Origin: Butyricicoccus sp.
Lineage (GTDB): Bacteria > Bacillota > Clostridia > Oscillospirales > Butyricicoccaceae
Reading direction: 5' to 3'
Assembly (NCBI GenBank): GCA_020025885.1
Contig: JAHHRJ010000075.1
Span: 1-7,304 of the forward strand
Length of the DNA: 7,304 nucleotides
Under the pieces are notes generated by a model that had not been told where the DNA came from, did not search any database, and was given only the letters and a program-made list of their open reading frames with translations. Positions 1-7,225 of this stretch are shown here, one piece after another; position 1 is the stretch's first letter, and each line of letters opens with the position of its first letter. Made by a program: the position numbers and the translations under genes.

Positions 1-67
1 CTATATTCGCATATCTCTGCTGTTTGTGCAACTTTTATTTTTCAGACAACCCTTAAGGATTCCTGCA

Positions 68-107
68 GATTTTCGCCTTTTTCTGACGAGAAATTTTTTC
101 GAAAATC
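68..107. other. AT-rich two-part inverted repeat in addB leader
   Basis: GATTTTCG at 68-75 is the exact reverse complement of CGAAAATC at 100-107. Inside the loop, TTTCT (80-84) pairs with AGAAA (89-93) across a GACG tetraloop, giving an 8 bp outer and 5 bp inner stem separated by a small internal loop. There is no T-run directly after it on either strand, so it does not read as a standard rho-independent terminator. It lies just upstream of the proposed -35 box, so it could be the end of an upstream transcript, a protein-binding site, or chance in AT-rich DNA. Confidence 0.4.
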
Positions 108-111
108 GCTC

Positions 112-141
112 TTGCTGAATTATGCGGTATTGCCTTAAAAT
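112..141 (+). promoter_or_regulatory. Candidate sigma-A-like promoter for addBA
   Basis: TTGCTG (112-117) as a -35 matches consensus at three of six positions. TAAAAT (136-141) as a -10 matches five of six, with an 18 bp spacer. Transcription would start near 148, leaving an untranslated leader of about 40 nt before addB. The -35 is weak, and the true promoter could lie further upstream outside the window, so this is tentative. Confidence 0.35.
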
Positions 142-175
142 TAAGATATCAATAATCAACGTGTACGGAAAATAT

Positions 176-181
176 AGGGAG
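176..181 (+). promoter_or_regulatory. Ribosome binding site of addB
   Basis: AGGGAG lies 5 nt before the ATG at 187. It supports that start, which also places the conserved N-terminal nucleotide-binding loop at residues 6-13, as expected for AddB proteins. Confidence 0.8.
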
Positions 182-186
182 TTATT

Positions 187-3100
187 ATGCGAATTATCAT
201 CGGTCGCTCTCGCAGCGGCAAGACAGCCTTTATCATGCAAGAACTTGCAAAGGCAGCGGCAGCACGGCGCGGCAGGCAATACCTCATTGTGCCAGAGCTG
301 TTTTCCCATGCCTATGAACGGCGTTTGGCAGAACAAACCAATAACCAAGGCGCACGCACAGCAGAAGTGCTCTCTTTTACGCGTCTGGCTGGACGTATTT
401 TTGCGGAAACTGGTGGACTCGCGCAGGTGTCGCTGGATGCGGCTGGACGGCTCTTGACCTTACATGAAGCGGCGCGGCGTGTACAAACAGGCATGCAAAT
501 GTATCCAAGCTTATCAGAACGCCCCGAATTGTTGCGTGAAATGCTGGATGTCATTGATGAACTCAAAACCTGTGCGCAGCCGCCAGAAGCGATTTTCCAT
601 GCGGCGCAGGAAATGCGTGCGGATGGAGATGATTTGCTTGCGCGTAAATTAACAGACCTTGGTGCGCTGTATGCTGCATATGACCGTCTATGTGATGAAA
701 CCGTACCAGATCCACGCGGATTGCTGGATCGTGTGGCAGATGCGCTTCCAAGCAGTACCATATTAGATCATGCAGAACTCTATATTGACTCGTTTGCATC
801 TTTTACACCGCAAGAGCTTAAGGTCATTGACCAGATGATGGCAAAGAAGCTGCCTTTGACCGTTGCTGTCACAGCAGATCGGCGGGAATCGGATATCTTT
901 ATCTCTGGATGTAAGACCGTCTCTTTATTATCGCGCATGGCGGCGCGGCATGGCATGAAGGCAGAAGTGATCGATCTTGGCGAAGCGGCACCGCGTCCAC
1001 ATGATCTAGCGGTATTGGAACGCGTGGGACTGCACGCAACAGCACCGATGGATACGGCAGATCACCAAAGTGTGGAGCTTGTCAGCGCAGAAACGCCCTT
1101 TGCAGAATGCACTCATGCGGCAGCGTGGATTCGCCGGATTGTGCGCAAGACAGGGGCGCGTTGGCGTGATTTTGCGGTTGCATCGCGCGATGGCGATAGT
1201 TATGCAGCAGCGCTGGAGATGGCGATGGCACAATATGATATCCCGATTTTCCTCAGTGAAAAAACCGATCTGCTTCAAAAACCACCGCTTGCGTTGGTAA
1301 CAGGTGCATTGGAAGCGGCGGCAAATGGGTTACGCTATGAGGATGTATTCGGATGCCTCAAAACAGGGTTATGCGATGTCACACCAGACGAAACCGACCG
1401 CCTGGAAAATTATGTGCTGACTTGGCGTGTGCGTGGCAGTACATGGAACAAAGAATGGAAGAATCATCCGGATGGGTATGGACGTACGATTGATGAACAG
1501 GCTGTGGCAGAACTGGAAACGCTCAATGAACTGCGTATTCACACAATCACACCGTTCATTGCCTTGCAGACGGGACTTAAAAAAGCTGAAACCGCCCGGG
1601 ATTGTGTATATGCACTCTATGACTTCTTAGAAGCAGAGGGAACAGCGGTGCGTATGACAGCATGTGCAGAAGCGCATGAGCGGGCGGGCAGATTACAGCT
1701 TGCGGATGAATATCGGCAGTTATGGGAAATTCTAGTGCGTGCGATGGAACAAATGGTTTGGGTCTGTGGAGAAGCACCGATGACAGCGGTACGTTTTTCG
1801 CAGCTCTTCCATTTGGTTCTATCTGAATATGATGTGGGTGCAATTCCAGTATCGCTGGATCGTGTGACTTGCGGCGCAATTGACCGTGTTTGTCATGGAA
1901 AAATTAAATATCTGATTGTATTGGGTTGTAATGATAGCGTCTTACCTAAGGCGCCGGGAACATCGGCAGTACTCACAGAAACAGATCGCTTAGCACTCGA
2001 TGGGATTGGAATGACTTTGTCTGCTTTTGGTGCGGAACGTATGCTCATGGAACAAGAAACCATCTATAAAGCGATCGCATGCCCGACAGAAAAATTGATG
2101 CTGTCTTTTCATACAGCAAGTGCAGATGGCACTTTATGCCGTCCGTCTTATCTGATTGGTGCATTTCGTGCACGGCTGGAAGGTTTAGGCGTACAGCGTG
2201 CAGATGGTGGGTTGGATGCATTGGAAGCACCGCGCCCCATGGCAGAGCTTGCTTGTGCAGCACTTGGGGATAGCAAGACACCTGCGGCGTGCGCGGCGTT
2301 TGCGGCGTGTGAGAACACGGAAATCGTGGAACGCGCAAAGCGGTGGACACCAAGGCGCGGACCGTTACAGAATCGAAAAACAGTGACTGGACTTTATGGA
2401 AGCAGCCTGAATTTGACAGCTTCTCGCGTGGATCGGTTTTATTCCTGCCGGTTTGCCTTTTTCATGCAATATGGACTCAAGGCAAAGATACGACAGCAAG
2501 CAGATTTTTCTGCGCCGCAAACAGGTACCTTTATTCATTTTGTTCTGGAAACCGTGTTGGGAGCACTTGCCAAAGAGCCTGGCGGTGCAGTAAGCGCACA
2601 GCCCAGAACAATCAAAAAATTACTGCGTGCGGCGGTGCAAACCTATATTGATGAAACACTTGGTGGATTGGAAGACAAAACAGCACGGTTTCGCGTGCTG
2701 TTCCGTCGCTTGGTCAAGAGCGTGGAGACCATTCTGGATAACATCATTGCTGAGCTCAAAGAGTCTGAGTTCCAGCCGATCGACTTTGAGTTGGACTTCT
2801 CGCACGGTGGGGATTTGCCGCCTGTGATCTGTCAAGAGGATGATGTAAGCGTCTCTTTGTCAGGTAAGGTAGACCGTGTAGATGGCTATATTCAAAATGG
2901 CAGGCTATATATCCGCATTATGGACTATAAAAGTGGCAAAAAGTCTTTTTCGCTCTCGGATATCTGGAATGGACTGAATATGCAGCTCATTATTTATCTG
3001 TATGCGCTGCAAAAAGAAGGGTTACAGCGTTATCGTGCACGCTTGACACGAGAATTAGATGAGATCCGTCCGGCAGGCGTACTCTATGTTCCTGTACGGG

Positions 3101-3588
3101 ATACGATGCCGGATGCGGCGCGAAGTGAAGAGGATGAAACACTTCAAGTATTGCGTGAGCGGGCACTGCGCAGGTCGGGTTTGCTATCGGATGAAATTGA
3201 TATTCTGCAATCTATGGAAAAGGGACTGACAGGGGACGGCAAGTTTATTCCGGTGCGCATCAAAGTACCCAAGCCAACGAAAAAAAATCCGGAGCCGACA
3301 CCTGAGCTTGCGGCCATTTCTTCGGTTGCCAGCTTAGAACGGTTTGGAAGACTCGCGCGATATACACAGAAGAAGCTCATCGAGATGGGCAAAGAAGTGC
3401 TTGCGGGCAGTGTGGACGCAGATCCGGCAGTACAGGGCAATGTCTCACAGTGTGAGTGGTGTGATTTCCGTGCAGCGTGTCGTTTTGATGAAAGTGCAGG
3501 CGATCAATACCGCATGCTGAAAAAATGGAAAGACAGCGAAGTTTGGGAAAAGTTGGAGGGAAATAAGAATGAATCAGTGGACAAGTGA
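187..3588 (+). CDS. addB: ATP-dependent helicase-nuclease subunit AddB
   Basis: This is the AddB (RexB-like) subunit of the cytoplasmic AddAB complex, which resects double-strand breaks for RecA-dependent repair. It is 1133 aa, close to the roughly 1160 aa of B. subtilis AddB. A Walker A loop, GRSRSGKT, lies at residues 6-13. The Walker B-like segment near residue 201 reads YIDSFASFTPQE and lacks the Asp-Glu pair of active helicases, fitting a motor-dead Chi-scanning module. A VLGCNDSVLP segment near 578-587 is the family's conserved late helicase-like motif. The PD-(D/E)XK nuclease has GKVDRVD (893-899), DYKSGK (913-918, catalytic Asp913 and Lys915) and Gln933. Cys754 together with Cys1089, Cys1092 and Cys1098 (CX2CX5C) form the Fe-S staple known from B. 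subtilis AddB. A basic, proline-rich stretch near 1026-1042 contains an A8 run. The gene overlaps addA by 20 bases. Family assignment is secure; details of Chi recognition are inferred from homologues. Confidence 0.97.
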   Translation: MRIIIGRSRSGKTAFIMQELAKAAAARRGRQYLIVPELFSHAYERRLAEQTNNQGARTAEVLSFTRLAGRIFAETGGLAQVSLDAAGRLLTLHEAARRVQTGMQMYPSLSERPELLREMLDVIDELKTCAQPPEAIFHAAQEMRADGDDLLARKLTDLGALYAAYDRLCDETVPDPRGLLDRVADALPSSTILDHAELYIDSFASFTPQELKVIDQMMAKKLPLTVAVTADRRESDIFISGCKTVSLLSRMAARHGMKAEVIDLGEAAPRPHDLAVLERVGLHATAPMDTADHQSVELVSAETPFAECTHAAAWIRRIVRKTGARWRDFAVASRDGDSYAAALEMAMAQYDIPIFLSEKTDLLQKPPLALVTGALEAAANGLRYEDVFGCLKTGLCDVTPDETDRLENYVLTWRVRGSTWNKEWKNHPDGYGRTIDEQAVAELETLNELRIHTITPFIALQTGLKKAETARDCVYALYDFLEAEGTAVRMTACAEAHERAGRLQLADEYRQLWEILVRAMEQMVWVCGEAPMTAVRFSQLFHLVLSEYDVGAIPVSLDRVTCGAIDRVCHGKIKYLIVLGCNDSVLPKAPGTSAVLTETDRLALDGIGMTLSAFGAERMLMEQETIYKAIACPTEKLMLSFHTASADGTLCRPSYLIGAFRARLEGLGVQRADGGLDALEAPRPMAELACAALGDSKTPAACAAFAACENTEIVERAKRWTPRRGPLQNRKTVTGLYGSSLNLTASRVDRFYSCRFAFFMQYGLKAKIRQQADFSAPQTGTFIHFVLETVLGALAKEPGGAVSAQPRTIKKLLRAAVQTYIDETLGGLEDKTARFRVLFRRLVKSVETILDNIIAELKESEFQPIDFELDFSHGGDLPPVICQEDDVSVSLSGKVDRVDGYIQNGRLYIRIMDYKSGKKSFSLSDIWNGLNMQLIIYLYALQKEGLQRYRARLTRELDEIRPAGVLYVPVRDTMPDAARSEEDETLQVLRERALRRSGLLSDEIDILQSMEKGLTGDGKFIPVRIKVPKPTKKNPEPTPELAAISSVASLERFGRLARYTQKKLIEMGKEVLAGSVDADPAVQGNVSQCEWCDFRAACRFDESAGDQYRMLKKWKDSEVWEKLEGNKNESVDK
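2284..2310 (+). repeat. Three 9-bp tandem repeats inside addB
   Basis: Three adjacent 9-base units begin GCGGCGT and differ only in the last two bases. They are in frame and encode Ala-Ala-Cys, Ala-Ala-Phe, Ala-Ala-Cys at residues 700-708. The repeat lies between the helicase-like region and the first Fe-S cysteine (Cys754). Copy-number change would keep the reading frame. The two cysteines here are not part of the conserved Fe-S set. Confidence 0.75.
3555..3560 (+). promoter_or_regulatory. Ribosome binding site of addA within addB
   Basis: GGAGGG lies inside the last codons of addB, 8 nt before the addA ATG at 3569. It fixes the addA start and suggests that ribosomes finishing addB re-initiate on addA, which would help keep the two subunits in equal amounts. 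Confidence 0.85.
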
Positions 3589-6500
3589 TCAGCTGACTGC
3601 GATTACCGCACATGGTTCCGATTTGTTGGTATCAGCCGCGGCTGGTTCAGGTAAAACGGCTGTGCTCGTTGAGCGCGTCATTCGCCGCCTGACAGACCCC
3701 AAAGACCCTGTGGATATTGACCAGTTTTTGTTGGTCACCTATACCAATGCAGCGGCAGCAGAAATGCGTGGTAAACTTGCGGATGCAATTGCGGCACGAT
3801 TGGAGACAGAACCAGATAATACACGTCTGCGGCGGCAGCTGTTCCTCGTACATAAGGCGCGAATTACAACAGTACACGCATTTTGTTTGACATTGGTACG
3901 AGAACAGGCGGCAACGCTTGGTTTATCACCAGATTTTCGCCTCATGGATGAGGGTGAACGTGGAACGCTGCGCGATGAAGTTTTAGAAGAAGTGTTGGAA
4001 TCCTTGTATGCAGCAGAGGACAAGGGATTTCTTGCGCTGGTTGATCTGCTGGCGAGTGGGCAGGATGATAAGCCTGTGGTTGCAACGGTTTTGGATACGT
4101 TTGAAAAGACACGTGCCCATGCAGATCCGGATGGTTTCTTGGAGCAGGTGCGTCAAGGGCTCATGGACGGTGGAAGTCCAGCACAAACACCACATGGAAA
4201 ACTGCTTTTGGAACAGGCAAAAGAAGCAGTACAGTATGGACTTGCTTTTTTGCACCGTGGATTGGAACTGTTACAAGAGGAAGAAACCCTGGAAGCAGCA
4301 TATGCACCAGCATTTCATTCAGACATTCGGCAGGCAGAACAATTGCTTGACGCGATTGAAGCGGCGGACTGGGATCGGGCGGTAGAGCTTGCACAGAATC
4401 TGCACTTTGATCGCTTGGGCAGCATCCGCGGATATGAAGATAAGGCGTTTCAAGAGCAGATCAAGGGACTGCGCGAAGAATGGAAGGGTACGGCGGGCGA
4501 GATTCGCTCCAAGCTGCTATGTGTCACAACAGAACAGGCGGCGTATGATCGCGCTCTCAATCGTCTGGCTTTGGATGCGCTTGTCCGTGTCGTACAGCAG
4601 TTTGCACATACATTTTCAGAAGAGAAGCGTCAGCGTGGACTGGCAGACTTTAATGACTTGGAACATTTTGCAGTAGCCCTTCTATATACAGATGGCGCAC
4701 CATCTTTGTTGGCACAGCGATTGGCAGAGACCTTTACGGAAATTTTGGTTGACGAATATCAGGATACCAATGGGGTACAGGATGCGATTTTTCAGGCGAT
4801 CGCGCGAGACAATCTATTTATGGTTGGTGATGTGAAGCAGTCGATTTATGGATTTCGACTTGCTGATCCCTATATTTTCTTGGATAAGTATAAGTCTTTT
4901 GCGGATGAAGCAGAAGCAGATACAGGACGGCGTGTCATATTATCTAAAAACTTCCGTTCTCGCGCGGAAGTGCTGGATACAGTTAACTATATCTTTCAGG
5001 CGGTTATGTCAGAAGCAGTGGGAGATCTAACATACACAGACAGAGAGGCTTTGCATTTGGGTGCGTCCTATCCAGAGGCAAACGGGTTATGTGATACGGA
5101 ACTATGGATGCTGGACACTTCAGATAACAATGGAGAGGATAAAGCGTTATTAGAAGCGCGTATGATCGCAAAACGCATCCGGAAGCTGATCGACAGTGGT
5201 TTTTCGGTCACAGAGCGCGGCGTAGAGAGAACACGTTCGCTGTGTGCATCCGATATCGTGATTTTGATGCGTTCCCCAAAAGCACGTGCGGCGATTTATC
5301 GTCAGGCACTTGGAGAATATGGCTTGTATGCACAGACAGAAGAAAGTACAGGGCTACTGCAAACGACAGAGATTGGAACGATTGTGTCACTGCTGTCAGT
5401 CATTGATAATCCGCGGCAAGATGTACCGCTCATTGGTGTGATGCGTTCGCCGCTTTACGATTTTACAGAAGAGGAACTAGCACAAATTCGCCTGATCGAT
5501 CGCACGATCAGCTTTTATGATGCTGCACATCAGAGTGAAGAGCCAAAGGTACAAGCATTCCTGCAAGAGTTGGATGATTTGCGAAGTATTTCTTGTGACT
5601 TGCCGGTATATCGACTGCTTTGGCTCATTTATGATCGCACAGGTGCGCTTGGGTTGTTTGGTGCCATGCCAGATGGTGCACAGCGTCAGCGCAATTTGCT
5701 TTCCTTTTTTGAACGGGCACGCGGATTTGAGCAGGCAGGCACACGTGGTCTGTTTCGATTTGTTCGCATGCTGCGCCTTATGGAAGAACGGGGAGAAGAT
5801 TTTGAGGCTGTGCGAGCAGAAGGCAGCGACGGTGCGGTGCGTATCATGTCGATTCATAAATCAAAGGGCTTAGAGTTTCCGGTCGTCATTTTGGCGGACA
5901 CGGCAAAACGATTTAACGAGCGGGATCTGACAGAATCCATTCTTGTGCATCCGTCGCTTGGATTTGGTGCGAAATGCCGTGACCTCTCACGTGGTGTGCG
6001 GTATGACACCTTAGAACGACAAGCGGTTGCGGCACGTATGCGACAACAGGCGGTCAGTGAGGAACTGCGCATTTTGTATGTGGCACTCACACGTGCAAAA
6101 GAAAAAATGATCATTAGCTGTGCATCTGCGCAGTTTGGTACGCAACTCGCACGTTTGGCACGTTTGGCGGCACTTGGTGAACTGCCTGCTTATGCAATGG
6201 GGGGGATGCATAGCGCGATGGCATGGATCGTTGCGCCGCTTTTGTGGCATCCACGTGCAGGAGACCTGCGTGCGTACAGTGAGGAACATGTTGAAATGGA
6301 TGGACATGCGCCCGATCACATTCAGTTCTATTGCTGCAAACCAGAAGATTTAATGGGGATAGAACAAATACAAGAGACAGAGGTGCAGTTTGCAGAGCTG
6401 CCCAGCGTACCGCCAACTCTGCTTTATGGAAACAGTGTTCTAGCAGATATTCCAGCGAAGATGACAGCAACTGGGCTGAAAAAAGGATATAAGGCAGCGG

Positions 6501-7090
6501 AAACGGTGGAGGAAACTAAGACGGCACGACCGGCAACCGAACTGCGCCGCCCAGACTTTGAACAGCACATACATGGATTGACTCCAGCAGAACGCGGTAC
6601 GGCACATCATTTATTCATGCAGTTCTGTGATTTTGATGCATGTGCAAACGGTAAGGTGGAAGAGGAGATTGAACGTCTACGAACACGCTGTATTTTATCA
6701 GAAGAACAGGCGGATGCAGTAGAGCCTGCACGAATCCAAAGATTCTTTGCATCAGATCTATATAGAAAGCAGATATGTAAGGGAGAAATTCGGCGCGAGT
6801 TTAAGTTTTCGGTAACAGTTCCGGTGTCGGACTATTATCCGGAAGCAGAGAGCGTGGACGATGAAGTTTTATTGCAGGGTGTCATTGACTGTCTATCTGA
6901 AACAGAAGAAGGGTTTCTGATCATTGACTTCAAAACAGATCGTGTCAGCAGAAACTATATACAGGATCGAGCAGAACAATATCACATACAGCTTGATGCC
7001 TATCAAGTTGCTGTGGAGAAAATCTTTGGAAAGCCTGTGTTATCACGTGCTTTGTATTTCTTTACAGCCAATAGCACAGTATACTTATAA
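3569..7090 (+). CDS. addA: ATP-dependent helicase-nuclease subunit AddA
   Basis: AddA is the UvrD/Rep-type (superfamily 1A) 3'-5' helicase and nuclease of AddAB. At 1173 aa it is slightly shorter than B. subtilis AddA (about 1230 aa). All helicase motifs are present: Q-motif WTSDQLTAI (4-12), Walker A AAAGSGKT (23-30), Ia TYTNAAAAEM (57-66), II DEYQDTN (395-401), III GDVKQSIYGFR (from 420), IV SKNFRS (459-464), V SIHKSKGLEF (761-770) and VI YVALTRAKE (837-845, Arg842 the probable arginine finger). The C-terminal RecB-type nuclease has RGTAHH (His1013), GVID (Asp1107), DFKTD (Asp1120, Lys1122) and QLDAY (Gln1141, Tyr1145). The start is fixed by the ribosome binding site and by the Q-motif at residue 4. 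The gene overlaps the end of addB and is followed by a terminator, so the operon is addB-addA only; sbcDC does not follow as it does in B. subtilis. No inactivating change is seen. A G7 run lies at codons 877-879. Confidence 0.98.
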   Translation: MNQWTSDQLTAITAHGSDLLVSAAAGSGKTAVLVERVIRRLTDPKDPVDIDQFLLVTYTNAAAAEMRGKLADAIAARLETEPDNTRLRRQLFLVHKARITTVHAFCLTLVREQAATLGLSPDFRLMDEGERGTLRDEVLEEVLESLYAAEDKGFLALVDLLASGQDDKPVVATVLDTFEKTRAHADPDGFLEQVRQGLMDGGSPAQTPHGKLLLEQAKEAVQYGLAFLHRGLELLQEEETLEAAYAPAFHSDIRQAEQLLDAIEAADWDRAVELAQNLHFDRLGSIRGYEDKAFQEQIKGLREEWKGTAGEIRSKLLCVTTEQAAYDRALNRLALDALVRVVQQFAHTFSEEKRQRGLADFNDLEHFAVALLYTDGAPSLLAQRLAETFTEILVDEYQDTNGVQDAIFQAIARDNLFMVGDVKQSIYGFRLADPYIFLDKYKSFADEAEADTGRRVILSKNFRSRAEVLDTVNYIFQAVMSEAVGDLTYTDREALHLGASYPEANGLCDTELWMLDTSDNNGEDKALLEARMIAKRIRKLIDSGFSVTERGVERTRSLCASDIVILMRSPKARAAIYRQALGEYGLYAQTEESTGLLQTTEIGTIVSLLSVIDNPRQDVPLIGVMRSPLYDFTEEELAQIRLIDRTISFYDAAHQSEEPKVQAFLQELDDLRSISCDLPVYRLLWLIYDRTGALGLFGAMPDGAQRQRNLLSFFERARGFEQAGTRGLFRFVRMLRLMEERGEDFEAVRAEGSDGAVRIMSIHKSKGLEFPVVILADTAKRFNERDLTESILVHPSLGFGAKCRDLSRGVRYDTLERQAVAARMRQQAVSEELRILYVALTRAKEKMIISCASAQFGTQLARLARLAALGELPAYAMGGMHSAMAWIVAPLLWHPRAGDLRAYSEEHVEMDGHAPDHIQFYCCKPEDLMGIEQIQETEVQFAELPSVPPTLLYGNSVLADIPAKMTATGLKKGYKAAETVEETKTARPATELRRPDFEQHIHGLTPAERGTAHHLFMQFCDFDACANGKVEEEIERLRTRCILSEEQADAVEPARIQRFFASDLYRKQICKGEIRREFKFSVTVPVSDYYPEAESVDDEVLLQGVIDCLSETEEGFLIIDFKTDRVSRNYIQDRAEQYHIQLDAYQVAVEKIFGKPVLSRALYFFTANSTVYL
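6199..6236 (+). other. Possible -1 frameshift signal inside addA
   Basis: Seven G bases (6199-6205) are phased as G_GGG_GGG in the addA frame (ATG GGG GGG). A stem can form 7 nt downstream: bases 6213-6221 pair with 6228-6236 (nine contiguous pairs, three of them G:U, four G:C pairs at the base, 6-nt loop). Reading shifted by -1 gives GAT GCA TAG, ending at 6213, and would yield an 881-residue AddA with all helicase motifs but no nuclease. There is no strong Shine-Dalgarno-like stimulator upstream, only GGTGA at 6176-6180. Chance is a fair alternative, because Gly-Gly in a linker is unremarkable. Confidence 0.2.
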
Positions 7091-7091
7091 T
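7061..7091 (+). promoter_or_regulatory. Possible promoter overlapping the addA stop
   Basis: TATAAT (7086-7091) is a perfect -10 hexamer overlapping the addA stop codon. TTTACA (7061-7066) matches five of six -35 positions, but the spacer is 19 bp, which is longer than ideal. A transcript starting near 7098 would meet the terminator at once and be about 60 nt long. It may be chance in the AT-rich 3' end of addA. Confidence 0.25.
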
Positions 7092-7108
7092 ATACAGAGA
7101 AAAAATGA

Positions 7109-7157
7109 TGTGGGTGGTGTAGTTTGCAGATACAAAATACACCACTCACACTTTTTT
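7109..7157 (+). terminator. Rho-independent terminator of addBA
   Basis: Bases 7109-7121 pair with 7138-7150 to form a 13-bp stem with a single G:U pair. One C follows, then six T bases (7152-7157). The 16-nt loop can add a small inner stem (7123-7126 with 7133-7136). It begins 18 nt after the addA stop, so it ends the operon and insulates the tRNA promoter. Six A bases at 7100-7105 give a matching U-run on the other strand, so it could also act in the reverse direction. Confidence 0.9.
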
Positions 7158-7177
7158 GAAAAGTAAAAAGAAAAGTG

Positions 7178-7206
7178 TTGACAAAGAGGGGGACGTATGG
7201 TATTCT
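7178..7206 (+). promoter_or_regulatory. Promoter of tRNA-Arg
   Basis: A consensus -35, TTGACA (7178-7183), is followed after exactly 17 bp by TATTCT (7201-7206, four of six matches). TG at 7198-7199 forms an extended -10 (TGnTATTCT). The A-rich run at 7158-7174 just upstream resembles an UP element of strong stable-RNA promoters. The expected start is near 7213, about a dozen bases before the mature tRNA. Confidence 0.75.
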
Positions 7207-7225
7207 ATATAAGCAACCAAGAAAT

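Larger units (their letters stand above)
1..186. other. Non-coding leader upstream of addB
   Basis: No gene is supported here. The + strand is open in frame 1 from the window edge to a TAA at 136-138 (about 45 codons), but that translation resembles no family I know and has no visible start inside the window. On the minus strand an open frame runs to a TAG at the very edge, but most of it lies antisense to addB and it looks like chance. The stretch is AT-rich with T and A runs. It holds a two-part hairpin (68-107), a perfect palindrome CCTTAAGG (51-58), a weak promoter candidate (112-141) and the addB ribosome binding site. I see no LexA/DinR-type operator (the GAAC-N4-GTTC kind), so the sequence gives no direct evidence of SOS control. 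Confidence 0.7.

Noticed and set aside
1..138. Frame-1 open stretch that might be the 3' end of an upstream gene
   Set aside because: About 45 open codons to a TAA is compatible with chance, the translation resembles nothing I know, and no terminator follows it.
1..186. Search for an SOS (LexA/DinR) operator upstream of addB
   Set aside because: No GAAC-N4-GTTC-like element is present in the visible leader.
1..348. Minus-strand open frame of 115 codons covering the leader and the start of addB
   Set aside because: Most of it is antisense to the well-supported addB start, it matches no family I recognise, and its low-complexity basic C-terminal part comes from AT-rich leader DNA.
4246..4252. 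T_TTT_TTG heptamer in addA
   Set aside because: It is in phase, but I saw no nearby structure and no telling stop position; it mainly shows that such heptamers occur by chance.
4008..4385. 125-codon alternative + frame inside addA
   Set aside because: Its composition is rich in Trp, Arg, Cys and Met, as expected from an off-frame reading of addA, and it has no supporting ribosome binding site that I trust.
5477..5873. Overlapping long open frames on both strands inside addA (about 118 and 126 codons)
   Set aside because: They are shadows of the addA frame, whose conserved motifs run straight through the region; the translations are rich in Cys, His and Met with no domain pattern.
6149..6166. 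Two tandem GCACGTTTG units in addA
   Set aside because: Only two 9-bp copies, encoding a plain Leu-Ala-Arg helix repeat; too small to mean anything alone.
7079..7095. GTATA/TATAC inverted repeat spanning the addA stop codon
   Set aside because: Only five A/T-rich pairs and no extension; the strong terminator just downstream explains the 3' end.
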